Notes: generated from the letters alone by a model not told the origin. A stretch of 64,000 bases of DNA from Firmicutes bacterium ADurb.Bin146 (GCA_002070475.1 MWDI01000063.1:1-64000), one strand, 5' to 3'; positions 1 to 7,541 are shown, numbered from the stretch's first letter. Made by a program: numbers and translations.

Positions 1-75
1 TGGTGACCCTTAGGGGACTCGAACCCCTGTTACCGCCGTGAAAGGGCGATGTCTTAACCACTTGACCAAAGGGCC
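1..75 (-). tRNA. tRNA-Glu (anticodon TTC)
   Basis: The reverse strand folds into a complete 75-nt cloverleaf with an acceptor stem beginning GGCCCTT, a TTCGAGTC T-loop region and an encoded 3' CCA that forms the first bases of the window. The anticodon loop is CTTTCAC, giving UUC. Its own promoter lies just upstream on the reverse strand. It is almost identical to the second tRNA-Glu about 900 bases away. Confidence 0.96.
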
Positions 76-93
76 GTCAAAACAGCAATATGG

Positions 94-122
94 ATTTTAC
101 AATATAGGCATATCAATGTCAA
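94..122 (-). promoter_or_regulatory. Sigma-A promoter of tRNA-Glu(TTC)
   Basis: On the reverse strand a perfect TTGACA (117-122) is followed by a 17-nt spacer and TAAAAT (94-99). The -10 element ends about 19 bases before the tRNA 5' end, so the tRNA is transcribed separately from the protein gene upstream of it. Confidence 0.8.
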
Positions 123-133
123 GCATTTATTTT

Positions 134-796
134 CTATTTGTCGTCTGCTGACTGGATATATTCCTTTCTTCTATTCGGACAGTTTTTCCTTTTGCAGTCC
201 TGACAGTTCATATAATCTTCTTCTGTTACGAATACTACTCCTGATGCGGATTTGTTCGGAAGCATTAAAAATGATGGTGTCAGGATTATTCCTGTATCTT
301 TGATCTCGTCACTTAACAAGGCAAATAGCTGTGATTGTCCTGAAATAGGCCAATCTACTGTTGAACCAGGATTAACAGTGGCTGTTTTACCAAGATTATA
401 ACTGGCTTTCATGTGCTGTTTCATTTTCACCATAGTCAGATACAATAGCTGTTCCATAATGTGATCTATCCAGTAGCTGACGAAAGGATCTGATATGCTG
501 TGAGCAAATTCATATATCTCATGTCCGCACGTTACGACATACGGATATGCATATCCTGTATTTCTCATGTTCTTAGAAGCTATTCTGCTTTTTATTGTTA
601 TTCCTTCAATTTGGACAGAATCTTCATCTATTGCAGTGATTTCTTTTTTTGCAAAAAGGTATTTGGGACATGCGATATTAATACATTTTTCATATATTTC
701 ATTAAATTCATCTATATCATCTTCAGATATCCTTAACTTTTCAATAATAGCTTGTTTATTGATAGTAAGTTCCTCTTTTTTTAATTTGAAAACCAT
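134..796 (-). CDS. Corrinoid-activation (MetH activation domain-like) protein
   Basis: This 220-residue soluble protein resembles the free-standing form of the domain that reactivates B12-dependent methionine synthase. The C-terminal half carries the diagnostic pieces: an NPG..DWP..Q..LF.LL segment (about 140-160), then a G.ILTPS.LM.P.KS.SG segment (about 168-190), and a C..C...NC tail (about 198-206) like that in corrinoid-protein activators. The family binds S-adenosylmethionine or supports cob(II)alamin reduction for corrinoid methyltransferases. The start is fixed by a GGAGGT site five bases before the ATG. No corrinoid protein or MetH lies nearby, so its partner is unknown. A UroD-family methyltransferase sits 39 kb away. 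The family call is good; the specific role is inference. Confidence 0.62.
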   Translation of the reverse strand: MVFKLKKEELTINKQAIIEKLRISEDDIDEFNEIYEKCINIACPKYLFAKKEITAIDEDSVQIEGITIKSRIASKNMRNTGYAYPYVVTCGHEIYEFAHSISDPFVSYWIDHIMEQLLYLTMVKMKQHMKASYNLGKTATVNPGSTVDWPISGQSQLFALLSDEIKDTGIILTPSFLMLPNKSASGVVFVTEEDYMNCQDCKRKNCPNRRKEYIQSADDK

Positions 797-864
797 AATT
801 ACCTCCAGTATTTACAATCTATTATACATTGATTTGGAATAATATGTTGTGTTATAAATACAGG

Positions 865-891
865 CAATAAAAATAACAGGCATTACCTGTT
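865..891 (-). terminator. Terminator of the tRNA-Met/tRNA-Glu unit
   Basis: Read on the reverse strand, AACAGG and CCTGTT pair around a five-base loop and are followed by ATTTTTATT. The hairpin begins four bases after the CCA of tRNA-Glu(CTC). Confidence 0.65.
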
Positions 892-895
892 ATCC

Positions 896-970
896 TGGTG
901 ACCCATAGGGGACTCGAACCCCTGTTACCGCCGTGAGAGGGCGATGTCTTAACCGCTTGACCAATGGGCC
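896..970 (-). tRNA. tRNA-Glu (anticodon CTC)
   Basis: This is a complete 75-nt cloverleaf on the reverse strand with encoded CCA. The anticodon loop is CTCTCAC (CUC). It differs from the TTC copy at only a few positions in the acceptor stem, D-arm and anticodon, which suggests local duplication followed by anticodon divergence. It is cotranscribed with tRNA-Met, 15 bases upstream of it. Confidence 0.96.
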
Positions 971-985
971 GTATAAAAAAAGCGA

Positions 986-1062
986 TGGTAGCGAAGGTCA
1001 GATTCGAACCAACGACCTACCGGGTATGAACCGGTTGCTCTAGCCAGCTGAGCTACTTCGCC
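986..1062 (-). tRNA. tRNA-Met, elongator (anticodon CAT)
   Basis: This 77-nt cloverleaf lies on the reverse strand with encoded CCA. The anticodon stem ACCGG/CCGGT flanks the loop TTCATAC. The overall sequence closely resembles Bacillus elongator tRNA-Met, including the unusual G-U at the end of the acceptor stem. It lacks initiator features (no run of three G-C pairs in the anticodon stem) and lacks the CTCATAA loop typical of lysidine tRNA-Ile2. Confidence 0.92.
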
Positions 1063-1080
1063 ATGTGCATCGCACGGGTA

Positions 1081-1109
1081 ATTTTAACAAAGCGGATATT
1101 GTTTGTCAA
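1081..1109 (-). promoter_or_regulatory. Sigma-A promoter of the tRNA-Met/tRNA-Glu unit
   Basis: A reverse-strand TTGACA (1104-1109), 17-nt spacer and TAAAAT (1081-1086) lie 19 bases before tRNA-Met. On the plus strand the same interval leads into a TATAAT (1123-1128) that probably serves manA, so the two promoters are back to back. Confidence 0.8.
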
Positions 1110-1154
1110 CAAGAATTAATGATATAATTAAAATCTAAGTAAATGGAGGTGCGT

Positions 1155-2114
1155 ATGCTTTACCCTTTAAAATTCCACCCAGTATACAAAGACTATATTT
1201 GGGGCGGTAATAACCTTTTGAAACTAGATAAGAAACTTATATATCCTATTACAGCAGAAAGCTGGGAAATATCCGCTAACAAGGATGGCATGAGTGTGAT
1301 ATCTAATGGAGACTTTAAAGAAAAAACATTAGAGGACATATTCAAGTGGTATCCAAAGGAACTATGTGGTAATAATAACCAGCAACAGTTTCCTTTACTT
1401 ATAAAGCTTATAGATGCCTGTTCTGCATTGTCAGTACAGGTACATCCGAATGATACATACGCATTCGAAAATGAAAATGGCGCTTTGGGTAAGAATGAAA
1501 TGTGGTACATAATAGATGCCAAACCTGATGCAAAGCTAGTATATGGTCTTAAAAAAGGTGTTACAAAAAATGATTTTGTAAAAGCAGTGCATGAAAATGA
1601 TATTGAAAGCACTCTAAATTATGTGCATGTAAAAAAAGGAGACTGGCTCAATATACCTTCTGGTCTTGTTCATGCGATAGGCGAAGGAATAATCATTATG
1701 GAAGTACAGCAAAACTCTAATACTACTTATAGGGTATATGATTATAACAGGACAGGTTCAGACGGGAAGAAAAGACCATTGCATATTGAAAAAGCGCTTG
1801 ATGTGATTAATTTCGGTGAAACTGAAATGCAAATAAATAAATCAATAAATTTTGGCGGAACTGATTATCTTGTATATAATAAATATTTTGCTGTACAGTT
1901 AATAGAATCAGATGGGTTATTGAAATCAGACACAATGTATACTTCATTCCATACATATACTGTCATTGAAGGTGGTTTTTATGTTGAAGAGGTATATGTA
2001 GGATTAGGGGAATCAGTACTGATTCCTGCCTGCATGGAGGAGTATTCATTAAAAGGACAGTTTAAAGCCATAAAAAGTTTTGTTCCAGATATAACTAGAA
2101 GATTTGTCTGTTAA
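1155..2114 (+). CDS. manA: Mannose-6-phosphate isomerase, class I
   Basis: This 319-residue enzyme interconverts mannose 6-phosphate and fructose 6-phosphate in the cytoplasm. It has the type I cupin signature: an IWGG segment near the N-terminus, the zinc-binding QVHP motif (about 98), the KNEMWY glutamate (about 115) and a LVHAIG histidine (about 175) followed by EVQQNSN.TYR. An in-frame ATG at 1143 is rejected as the start because it overlaps the ribosome binding site GGAGGT (1145-1150), which is correctly spaced for the ATG at 1155. The length matches short Bacillus ManA proteins. The gene stands alone. A second, more divergent ManA-like protein is encoded in the glycyl radical cassette. 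Confidence 0.93.
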   Translation: MLYPLKFHPVYKDYIWGGNNLLKLDKKLIYPITAESWEISANKDGMSVISNGDFKEKTLEDIFKWYPKELCGNNNQQQFPLLIKLIDACSALSVQVHPNDTYAFENENGALGKNEMWYIIDAKPDAKLVYGLKKGVTKNDFVKAVHENDIESTLNYVHVKKGDWLNIPSGLVHAIGEGIIIMEVQQNSNTTYRVYDYNRTGSDGKKRPLHIEKALDVINFGETEMQINKSINFGGTDYLVYNKYFAVQLIESDGLLKSDTMYTSFHTYTVIEGGFYVEEVYVGLGESVLIPACMEEYSLKGQFKAIKSFVPDITRRFVC

Positions 2115-2181
2115 ATAATTCTAAAATACGTGATATTGTCTTTTTTCCTATCGGAAAGGAGGCGTTTATGTAAAATAGTTC

Positions 2182-2210
2182 TTGATTAACAATTTTTGGT
2201 GTAGTACAAT
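2182..2210 (+). promoter_or_regulatory. Promoter of rpsF-ssb-rpsR
   Basis: TTGATT, a 17-nt spacer and TACAAT precede the rpsF leader. The predicted transcript start is near 2217, giving a leader of about 60 nt. Confidence 0.6.
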
Positions 2211-2216
2211 ACTACC

Positions 2217-2268
2217 GCATTGATTCCTTGCCCCTGAAAAAATGGGGCCGATTAGACCAGAAGGAGGT
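2217..2268 (+). promoter_or_regulatory. rpsF leader, candidate S6:S18 binding element
   Basis: The leader holds a GC-rich hairpin (GCCCC at 2230-2234 with GGGGC at 2244-2248, nine-base loop) followed by CCG, then the ribosome binding site AAGGAGG. An RNA motif bound by the S6-S18 complex, with a hairpin and a critical CCG, is known in rpsF leaders of many bacteria. The match here is by position and gross shape only. Confidence 0.4.
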
Positions 2269-2275
2269 AAACCAG

Positions 2276-2557
2276 ATGAACCAATACGAAACAATATTCA
2301 TTGTTGACTGTACATTGGAAGAAGAAGCCCAAAAAAGCGTAGTAGAAAAGTTAGTGCAACAGATGACTGATGCAGGCTGTGTAATTGATAAAGTTGATGA
2401 GTGGGGAAGAAAGAAACTTGCTTATCCTATCGATTATAAAACAGACGGCTATTTTGCTTTAGTGACATTTAAAGCTCAACCGGACTTCATTTCCGAACTT
2501 GAAAGACTGTACAGGATTACAGAAGGCATCTTAAAAGGCCAAACAATCAAGTTATAG
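2276..2557 (+). CDS. rpsF: 30S ribosomal protein S6
   Basis: This 93-residue protein has the S6 ferredoxin-like fold signature: an N-terminal NQYETIFIVD strand, a DEWG.KKLAYPI segment in the middle and a LERLYRITEGILK helix. S6 binds 16S rRNA as a heterodimer with S18. The start is the ATG at 2276, six bases after the strong site AAGGAGG; an upstream GTG/ATG-like extension would translate the leader hairpin and is rejected. It is first in the conserved rpsF-ssb-rpsR operon, with ssb starting nine bases downstream. Confidence 0.95.
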   Translation: MNQYETIFIVDCTLEEEAQKSVVEKLVQQMTDAGCVIDKVDEWGRKKLAYPIDYKTDGYFALVTFKAQPDFISELERLYRITEGILKGQTIKL

Positions 2558-2566
2558 GAGGAAGAT

Positions 2567-2980
2567 ATGAATAAAGTCATATTAATGGGACGGCTTACAA
2601 AAGACCCAGAATTCAGAACGACTGGAACCGGAACACCGGTAGCGTCATTTTCTCTAGCAGTAAATAGAAGATTTGCTGCAAAAGATGCCCAGCAGCAGGC
2701 GGATTTTTTTAATGTAACCGCATGGTCAAAGCAGGCAGAATTCGTAAACAGCTATTTCAGAAAAGGTATGCAAGTTGTAGTTATAGGAAGACTGCAGAAT
2801 CGTACATGGGAAGATCAGGAAGGCAAAAAGAGATATGCCACTGATGTAATACTTGAAGAAACATATTTTGCAGACAGTAAGAAAGACTCAGGCGGGAGCA
2901 CCAACACCGGAAACAATGCAGGAGACGATATGGATTTCACTCATATAGATATCTCCGAAGATGATGCTTTACCGTTCTAG
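2567..2980 (+). CDS. ssb: Single-stranded DNA-binding protein
   Basis: This 137-residue protein has an OB-fold (about 1-105) beginning MNKVILMGRLTKDPE, with the conserved ADFFNVTAWSKQAEF strand, then a short disordered glycine-rich linker and the acidic tip DDALPF. The tip is the docking peptide for replication and repair partners such as PriA and RecO. It binds single-stranded DNA as a tetramer during replication. The position between rpsF and rpsR is the normal Firmicutes arrangement. The linker is shorter than in B. subtilis SsbA. Confidence 0.95.
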   Translation: MNKVILMGRLTKDPEFRTTGTGTPVASFSLAVNRRFAAKDAQQQADFFNVTAWSKQAEFVNSYFRKGMQVVVIGRLQNRTWEDQEGKKRYATDVILEETYFADSKKDSGGSTNTGNNAGDDMDFTHIDISEDDALPF

Positions 2981-3010
2981 CAAGATAAGAATGAAAGGAG
3001 CGGACTAATA

Positions 3011-3268
3011 ATGGATCGCATGGATAAAGAAGATAGGAAGGATTTCAAGTTCAGGAAACCAAAGAAAAAGGTTTGCCAGTTTTGTGCTGATAAAGATGAC
3101 TCAATAGATTACAAAGATATTAACAAGCTTAAGAGATATATTTCCGAAAGAGGAAAGATACTTCCAAGAAGAGTTACAGGCACATGTTCAGGGCATCAGA
3201 GAGATTTGACTATCGCTATCAAAAGAGCCAGACAAATCGCATTACTGCCATATGTAGCAGATAAGTAA
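3011..3268 (+). CDS. rpsR: 30S ribosomal protein S18
   Basis: This 85-residue protein has the S18 core ([26 protein letters not shown]). It pairs with S6 on the 30S platform. It retains paired cysteines (VCQFC near residue 22) and a C..H pair (about 57-60), the zinc-ribbon-like form found in many Clostridia. An AAAGGAG site lies about 11 bases before the chosen ATG; a second in-frame ATG three codons later is possible but too far from the site. It is last in its operon and followed by a terminator. Confidence 0.94.
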   Translation: MDRMDKEDRKDFKFRKPKKKVCQFCADKDDSIDYKDINKLKRYISERGKILPRRVTGTCSGHQRDLTIAIKRARQIALLPYVADK

Positions 3269-3272
3269 AATT

Positions 3273-3297
3273 AAAAGAGCGAAAGCTCTTTTTTTTA
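3273..3297 (+). terminator. Terminator of the rpsF operon
   Basis: An eight-base stem AAAAGAGC/GCTCTTTT closes a GAAA tetraloop and runs into a T tract. It lies four bases after the rpsR stop codon. Confidence 0.85.
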
Positions 3298-3349
3298 TAT
3301 AACTGCATTTTTACGTTATAATTAGAATAATTAATAATAAAAAGAGTAT

Positions 3350-3378
3350 TTGACATATGAGTCATATAATGGTAATAT
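3350..3378 (+). promoter_or_regulatory. Promoter of rpsO(-pnp)
   Basis: A perfect TTGACA is followed by a 17-nt spacer and TAATAT. The predicted start near 3385 leaves an 80-nt leader before rpsO, long enough for the S15 autoregulatory structure known in several phyla. I could not match it to a named S15 leader class. Confidence 0.65.
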
Positions 3379-3465
3379 ACCGAGAGAACCTTAGGCTATG
3401 TGTTTGGAAAACTCCGACCTTTTACATTGCTTATGGCGATAATTATTAATTAAAGGAGAATAGAA

Positions 3466-3729
3466 ATGGAAAAAGAAAAAAAACAAGGAATTATCCAAAA
3501 ATTCCAATTGCATGAAGGAGACACCGGATCACCTGAAGTGCAGATAGCAATTCTGACAGAGAGAATCAACCACTTAAACGAACATCTAAAATTCCACAAG
3601 AAGGACCATCATTCCAGAAGGGGATTATTGAAGATGGTAGGACAAAGAAGAGGATTGCTCAATTACCTGATGAAAGAGGATATTGAGAGATATCGTACTG
3701 TAGTTAAGGAATTAGGGCTCAGAAAGTAA
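3466..3729 (+). CDS. rpsO: 30S ribosomal protein S15
   Basis: This 87-residue all-helical protein binds the 16S three-way junction early in assembly. The signature includes [31 protein letters not shown] and GQRRGLL.YL. Length is normal for the family (about 89). The ribosome binding site AAAGGAG is well placed. It lies directly before pnp, as in most bacteria, with a hairpin between the two. Confidence 0.96.
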   Translation: MEKEKKQGIIQKFQLHEGDTGSPEVQIAILTERINHLNEHLKFHKKDHHSRRGLLKMVGQRRGLLNYLMKEDIERYRTVVKELGLRK

Positions 3730-3736
3730 AACAAAT

Positions 3737-3757
3737 ACGGCGAATTATCGCCGTTTT
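3737..3757 (+). terminator. rpsO-pnp intergenic hairpin (weak terminator or attenuator)
   Basis: ACGGCGA and TCGCCGT form a perfect seven-base stem with an ATTA loop followed by only TTT. The short T run suggests partial termination or a processing site rather than full stop, so pnp may be read from the rpsO promoter. Confidence 0.55.
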
Positions 3758-3764
3758 GCATATA

Positions 3765-3850
3765 TCCGGCGGTATTTCCTTAAAAACCGAGATTAAAGTC
3801 CGAAATATGGCGGGTTTTAATATCTGTTTTTCAAGCGGAATATCTCCGGA
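3765..3850 (+). promoter_or_regulatory. Nested stem structure in the pnp leader
   Basis: The left arm 3765-3779 (TCCGGCGGTATTTCC) pairs with 3837-3850 with one bulge and one mismatch. Inside it, 3780-3789 pairs with 3811-3820 (nine of ten). The structure ends 13 bases before the pnp ribosome binding site. Long leader stems are known in pnp autoregulation of enteric bacteria, where RNase III and PNPase act on them; a similar role here is inference. Confidence 0.5.
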
Positions 3851-3873
3851 AAAAGAATAAAAGGAGATATATA

Positions 3874-5979
3874 ATGTACGAAAATCACAAAAAACATGTA
3901 ATTAACTATGCGGGCAAAGAAGTAGTCATAGAAACAGGCAAGTATGCCCAGCTTGCCAACGGATCATGCTTTGTAAGGTATGGCGACACAGTTGTACTTT
4001 CAACAATCACAGCATCAAAGGAAGCAAGACCTGGAATAGATTTCTTCCCCTTAAGTATAGACTATGAAGAAAAGATGTATTCAATCGGACGCATTCCAGG
4101 AAGCCGTAACAGAAGAGAAGGAAAACCTTCCGATGCAGCTATTTTAGTGTCAAGAGTAATAGACAGGCCAATGAGGCCACTGTTCCCTCATGATTTAAGA
4201 AATGATGTCGTTATAATCTGTACTGCTCTTTCAGTAGAGCAGGACAACCAGCCTCAGCTTGCAGCTATGCTTGGCGCATCTATAGCCACATGCATATCAG
4301 ACATTCCATTTAATGGTCCTGTTGCAGCGGTTGCAGTTGGTCTTATTGATGGAAAGATAGTCTTGAATCCTGATGCAGCTCAAAGAGCGATATCTGACAT
4401 GTATGTCACTCTTGCAGGGACAAAAGAAAAAATATGTATGATTGAAGCAGAAGCAAAACAGGTGCCTGATGATGTTATGTATAATGCTTTAATGATTGGA
4501 CACGAGGAGATTAAATCCGTCTGTGAACAAATTGAAAAAATCGCTGCTGAAATAGGAAAAGAAAAATTCACATATGAATCCGCTTCTGTTCCAGAGGAAG
4601 TTTACAAAGAAGTCGAAAACATAGCTCATGAACAGATGAAAGAAGCGGTACTTGCTGTTGACAAAACAGTGCGAGATTCTAAAATAGCAGAGCTTACAGC
4701 TAAAGTAAATGAACAGATAGGGGAAAAATACTCTGATAATCCTGCATATCTTGCTGATTCATTATATAAATTGGAAAAGAAGGTAGTAAGACATTATCTC
4801 CTAAATGAAAAGAAGAGAGTAGATGGTAGAGCCCTTGATGAAATAAGGCCATTATTCAGCGAAGTAGGAGTACTGCCAAGAACACACGGGTCAGCAATGT
4901 TCCAAAGAGGGCAAACACAGGTTCTTACAAGTGTTACGCTTGGAGGAATGAGGGAAGTACTGCCACTGGAAATACTTGATGAGGCAGAAACTGAAGATAG
5001 ATATATCCATCACTACAATTTCCCTTCATATTCAGTTGGAGAAGCCAAAACTTCAAGAGGTCCTGGCAGAAGAGAAATCGGACATGGAGCTCTTGCTCAG
5101 AAAGCTCTTGAAGGCGTGATACCTTCAGAAGAGGATTTTCCATATGCTATAAGGGTAGTATCTGATGTTTTGATGTCTAACGGTTCGACAAGCCAAGGTT
5201 CTGTCTGCGGAAGCACATTAGCATTAATGGACGCAGGTGTTCCGATTCTTGCGCCGGTAGCAGGAATATCCTGCGGATTAGTAACAGATGAAGAAGATCC
5301 ATCAAATTTTGAAATGATGATGGATATTCAGGGAATTGAAGACTTTTTCGGAGACATGGATTTCAAGGTAGCAGGAACCCATAATGGAATTACCGCTATA
5401 CAGGTTGATATTAAAATTGACGGGTTGACACCTCAGATTATTAAGAAGGCCTTTGAAATCACCAAAAAAGGAAGATTGTATATTTTGGATGAAGTAATGC
5501 TTAAAGTTATAGACAAGCCAAGACCTGAACTTTCGCCATATGCTCCAAAAATTATCACTATGACGATAAATCCTGAGAAGATTAAAGATGTAATCGGTAC
5601 CGGAGGAAAGGTCATAAACAAGATAATTGACATGACAGGAGTCAAGATTGATATTAATGATGATGGAACTGTATACATACTTACAGTCGATCAGGCATCA
5701 GGAGACAAGGCTGTGTCCATGATTAACGGTATAGTGAATGATCTTGAAGCAGGAATGATATTCAAAGATGCTACCGTTACAAGACTAATGGAATTTGGAG
5801 CTTTTGTAGAGCTCGTTCCTGGAAAAGAAGGCCTTGTGCATATTTCACAGCTTGCTAATGAACGCGTGAACAAAGTAAGCGATGTGTTATCTGTTGGAGA
5901 CAAGATTGATGTCAAGGTTGTTGAGATAGACAGGCAAGGAAGGGTAAACCTTTCGAGGAAAGCTTTGTTATCCAAGTAA
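3874..5979 (+). CDS. pnp: Polyribonucleotide nucleotidyltransferase (PNPase)
   Basis: This 701-residue enzyme degrades RNA 3' to 5' with phosphate, forming a trimeric ring in the cytoplasm. Two RNase PH-like domains (about 10-230 and 310-540) flank an all-alpha linker. The second core contains FQRGQTQVL, SVGEAKTSRGPGRREIGHG and MDIQG.EDF.GDMDFKVAGT. A KH domain with IGTGGKVI (about 565-610) and an S1 domain with GAFVE..PGKEGLVHIS (about 625-700) follow. Length is normal. The ribosome binding site AAAGGAG precedes the ATG at proper spacing. It is terminated by a strong hairpin. Confidence 0.97.
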   Translation: MYENHKKHVINYAGKEVVIETGKYAQLANGSCFVRYGDTVVLSTITASKEARPGIDFFPLSIDYEEKMYSIGRIPGSRNRREGKPSDAAILVSRVIDRPMRPLFPHDLRNDVVIICTALSVEQDNQPQLAAMLGASIATCISDIPFNGPVAAVAVGLIDGKIVLNPDAAQRAISDMYVTLAGTKEKICMIEAEAKQVPDDVMYNALMIGHEEIKSVCEQIEKIAAEIGKEKFTYESASVPEEVYKEVENIAHEQMKEAVLAVDKTVRDSKIAELTAKVNEQIGEKYSDNPAYLADSLYKLEKKVVRHYLLNEKKRVDGRALDEIRPLFSEVGVLPRTHGSAMFQRGQTQVLTSVTLGGMREVLPLEILDEAETEDRYIHHYNFPSYSVGEAKTSRGPGRREIGHGALAQKALEGVIPSEEDFPYAIRVVSDVLMSNGSTSQGSVCGSTLALMDAGVPILAPVAGISCGLVTDEEDPSNFEMMMDIQGIEDFFGDMDFKVAGTHNGITAIQVDIKIDGLTPQIIKKAFEITKKGRLYILDEVMLKVIDKPRPELSPYAPKIITMTINPEKIKDVIGTGGKVINKIIDMTGVKIDINDDGTVYILTVDQASGDKAVSMINGIVNDLEAGMIFKDATVTRLMEFGAFVELVPGKEGLVHISQLANERVNKVSDVLSVGDKIDVKVVEIDRQGRVNLSRKALLSK

Positions 5980-5986
5980 AGCATAC

Positions 5987-6010
5987 GCCCGGGTAACACC
6001 GGGCTTTTTT
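5987..6010 (+). terminator. Terminator of pnp, abutting the next start codon
   Basis: GCCCGG pairs with CCGGGC around a six-base loop and is followed by six T. Only eight bases separate the T tract from the ATG of the M16 peptidase gene. Confidence 0.88.
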
Positions 6011-6018
6011 ATAAAAAT

Positions 6019-7263
6019 ATGATTGAGATAAAAAAATTAATAAATGGCACAAGAGTAATTTTTGAACACATGCCTGCAAACGATATTATAAGCATAGGCA
6101 TTTTTGTTAAAGCGGGAAGCAATTATGAGAACGCGGAAAACAAAGGAATATCACATTTCATAGAGCATATGGCTTTTAAGGGCACATACAAAAAAAGTGC
6201 AAAAGATATAGCCATTATTTCTGATCAGATAGGAGGTATGCTTAACGCATACACAGGTAAGGACATGACCTGTTTTTACATAAAAACCACTTCTGACAAT
6301 GTAAATACTGCTTTGGAACTTATGGCAGACATGCTTTTAAACTCTAGTTTTGAATCAGCAATGATTGAGAATGAAAAAAAGATTATTATTGAGGAAATTG
6401 CCATGTATGAGGATTCGCCAGAGGATTTTGTGCATGATCGTTTGGAAGAGGCAATGTGGAAAGGAAATCCTTTATCCTATCCAATACTTGGGTCATATGA
6501 CACAGTAATGAGTTTTTCAGAAGAAGATATTAAAACATACATGAAAGAATTTTATGTTACATCAAATACTGTTATTTCTATATCCGGATCTTTTGACCAG
6601 CAGGCAATGATGCAAAAACTTAATGAATACTTTAAAGATTACATAAACGGAGAATGTGAAAAGGCAAATAACGGCCCATTAGCTGTTTTCAGACCTGTCG
6701 ATATTCAGAAAACTAAAAAGATAGAGCAAGCATATCTGTCTATGGCTTTTAAAGGAGCATTACATGATTCCGACGAAAGATATCCATTTGCAATACTTTC
6801 CGGAGCATTAGGTCAAAGCATGTCCTCAAGACTTTTTCAGATTGTTAGGGAAGAGAAAGCATTAGTATATAACATAGGGTCATCTAACGAGTTTTATCAG
6901 ACAGGCGGAATACTGAATATATATGCAGGGTGCAATCCTGCAAAATTCGAACAGATGATGGAAAGCATACAAGAAATCATTGAGGACATTACGAAAAACG
7001 GATTGGATGATGATGAGATCGCAAGAGCTCGTGATCAGATTAAATGTTCAATGATGTTGGGCATGGAAACAACCGATTCGAGGATGATGTCTAATGGACG
7101 CAATTTGCTTTTAAGGGGTAGGCCGATAACGAGGGAAGAAGCAATTACAAAGACAGATGAAGTCTCGAAAAAAGATATTCAGAACATTATAAACAAGTAT
7201 ATTGACTGGGAGCATAAGGCAGTATCAATTCTTCGTCCTGCAAAAGCAAGGAAGAAGAACTAG
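6019..7263 (+). CDS. M16-family zinc peptidase (processing peptidase-like)
   Basis: This 414-residue protein belongs to the M16 (insulinase/processing peptidase) family, like B. subtilis YmxG (MlpA). The inverted zinc motif HFIEH (about 46-50) is intact, and the downstream EEIAMYEDSPED segment supplies the third zinc ligand. The C-terminal half is the usual second, inactive M16 domain. Members cut peptides inside a closed chamber; the substrate is unknown. The gene is downstream of pnp, as in many Firmicutes. Its ATG has no visible ribosome binding site and sits directly after the pnp terminator, so how it is transcribed is unclear. Homologues begin at the same point, which supports the start. 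Confidence 0.88.
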   Translation: MIEIKKLINGTRVIFEHMPANDIISIGIFVKAGSNYENAENKGISHFIEHMAFKGTYKKSAKDIAIISDQIGGMLNAYTGKDMTCFYIKTTSDNVNTALELMADMLLNSSFESAMIENEKKIIIEEIAMYEDSPEDFVHDRLEEAMWKGNPLSYPILGSYDTVMSFSEEDIKTYMKEFYVTSNTVISISGSFDQQAMMQKLNEYFKDYINGECEKANNGPLAVFRPVDIQKTKKIEQAYLSMAFKGALHDSDERYPFAILSGALGQSMSSRLFQIVREEKALVYNIGSSNEFYQTGGILNIYAGCNPAKFEQMMESIQEIIEDITKNGLDDDEIARARDQIKCSMMLGMETTDSRMMSNGRNLLLRGRPITREEAITKTDEVSKKDIQNIINKYIDWEHKAVSILRPAKARKKN

Positions 7264-7541
7264 AATACCATATCTTCAATCACATCTTTTGCTGAGATGG
7301 CAGTAACTTCGTAATCTGCCATTTTTTCAAGTATATACAAAGCTTCTTCTTTTTTTTGGGTGATATCATTAACAGTGCACGTATCAGTAATCTGCCCGTT
7401 ATCTATCGTATCGACTTTTATGCCATATGTACCGCTAGGTTGTCTTATTGTAAATTCTTCAATAAGAAAATATTTAATATCTAGTGTATGTTTCCTTTCG
7501 TCGATAAGCTTGCTGCTGCGCTTAAGGGTATATGTTGACAT
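7260..7541 (-). CDS. Small conserved protein (DUF6514-like)
   Basis: This is a 93-residue soluble protein without membrane segment or signal peptide. It resembles the small clostridial family DUF6514; no function is known. It is rich in beta-type sequence in the middle (GTYGIKVDTID) with an amphipathic C-terminal helix. The chosen start is the ATG at 7541, because the upstream GTG (7550) lies inside the ribosome binding site AGGAGGTG. The stop codon overlaps that of the convergent M16 gene in a shared CTAG. Confidence 0.6.
   Translation of the reverse strand: MSTYTLKRSSKLIDERKHTLDIKYFLIEEFTIRQPSGTYGIKVDTIDNGQITDTCTVNDITQKKEEALYILEKMADYEVTAISAKDVIEDMVF

Noticed and set aside
4380-4571. Reverse-strand open frames inside pnp, dnaG, rho and other genes
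   Set aside because: They lack ribosome binding sites and merely mirror the codon pattern of the real gene.
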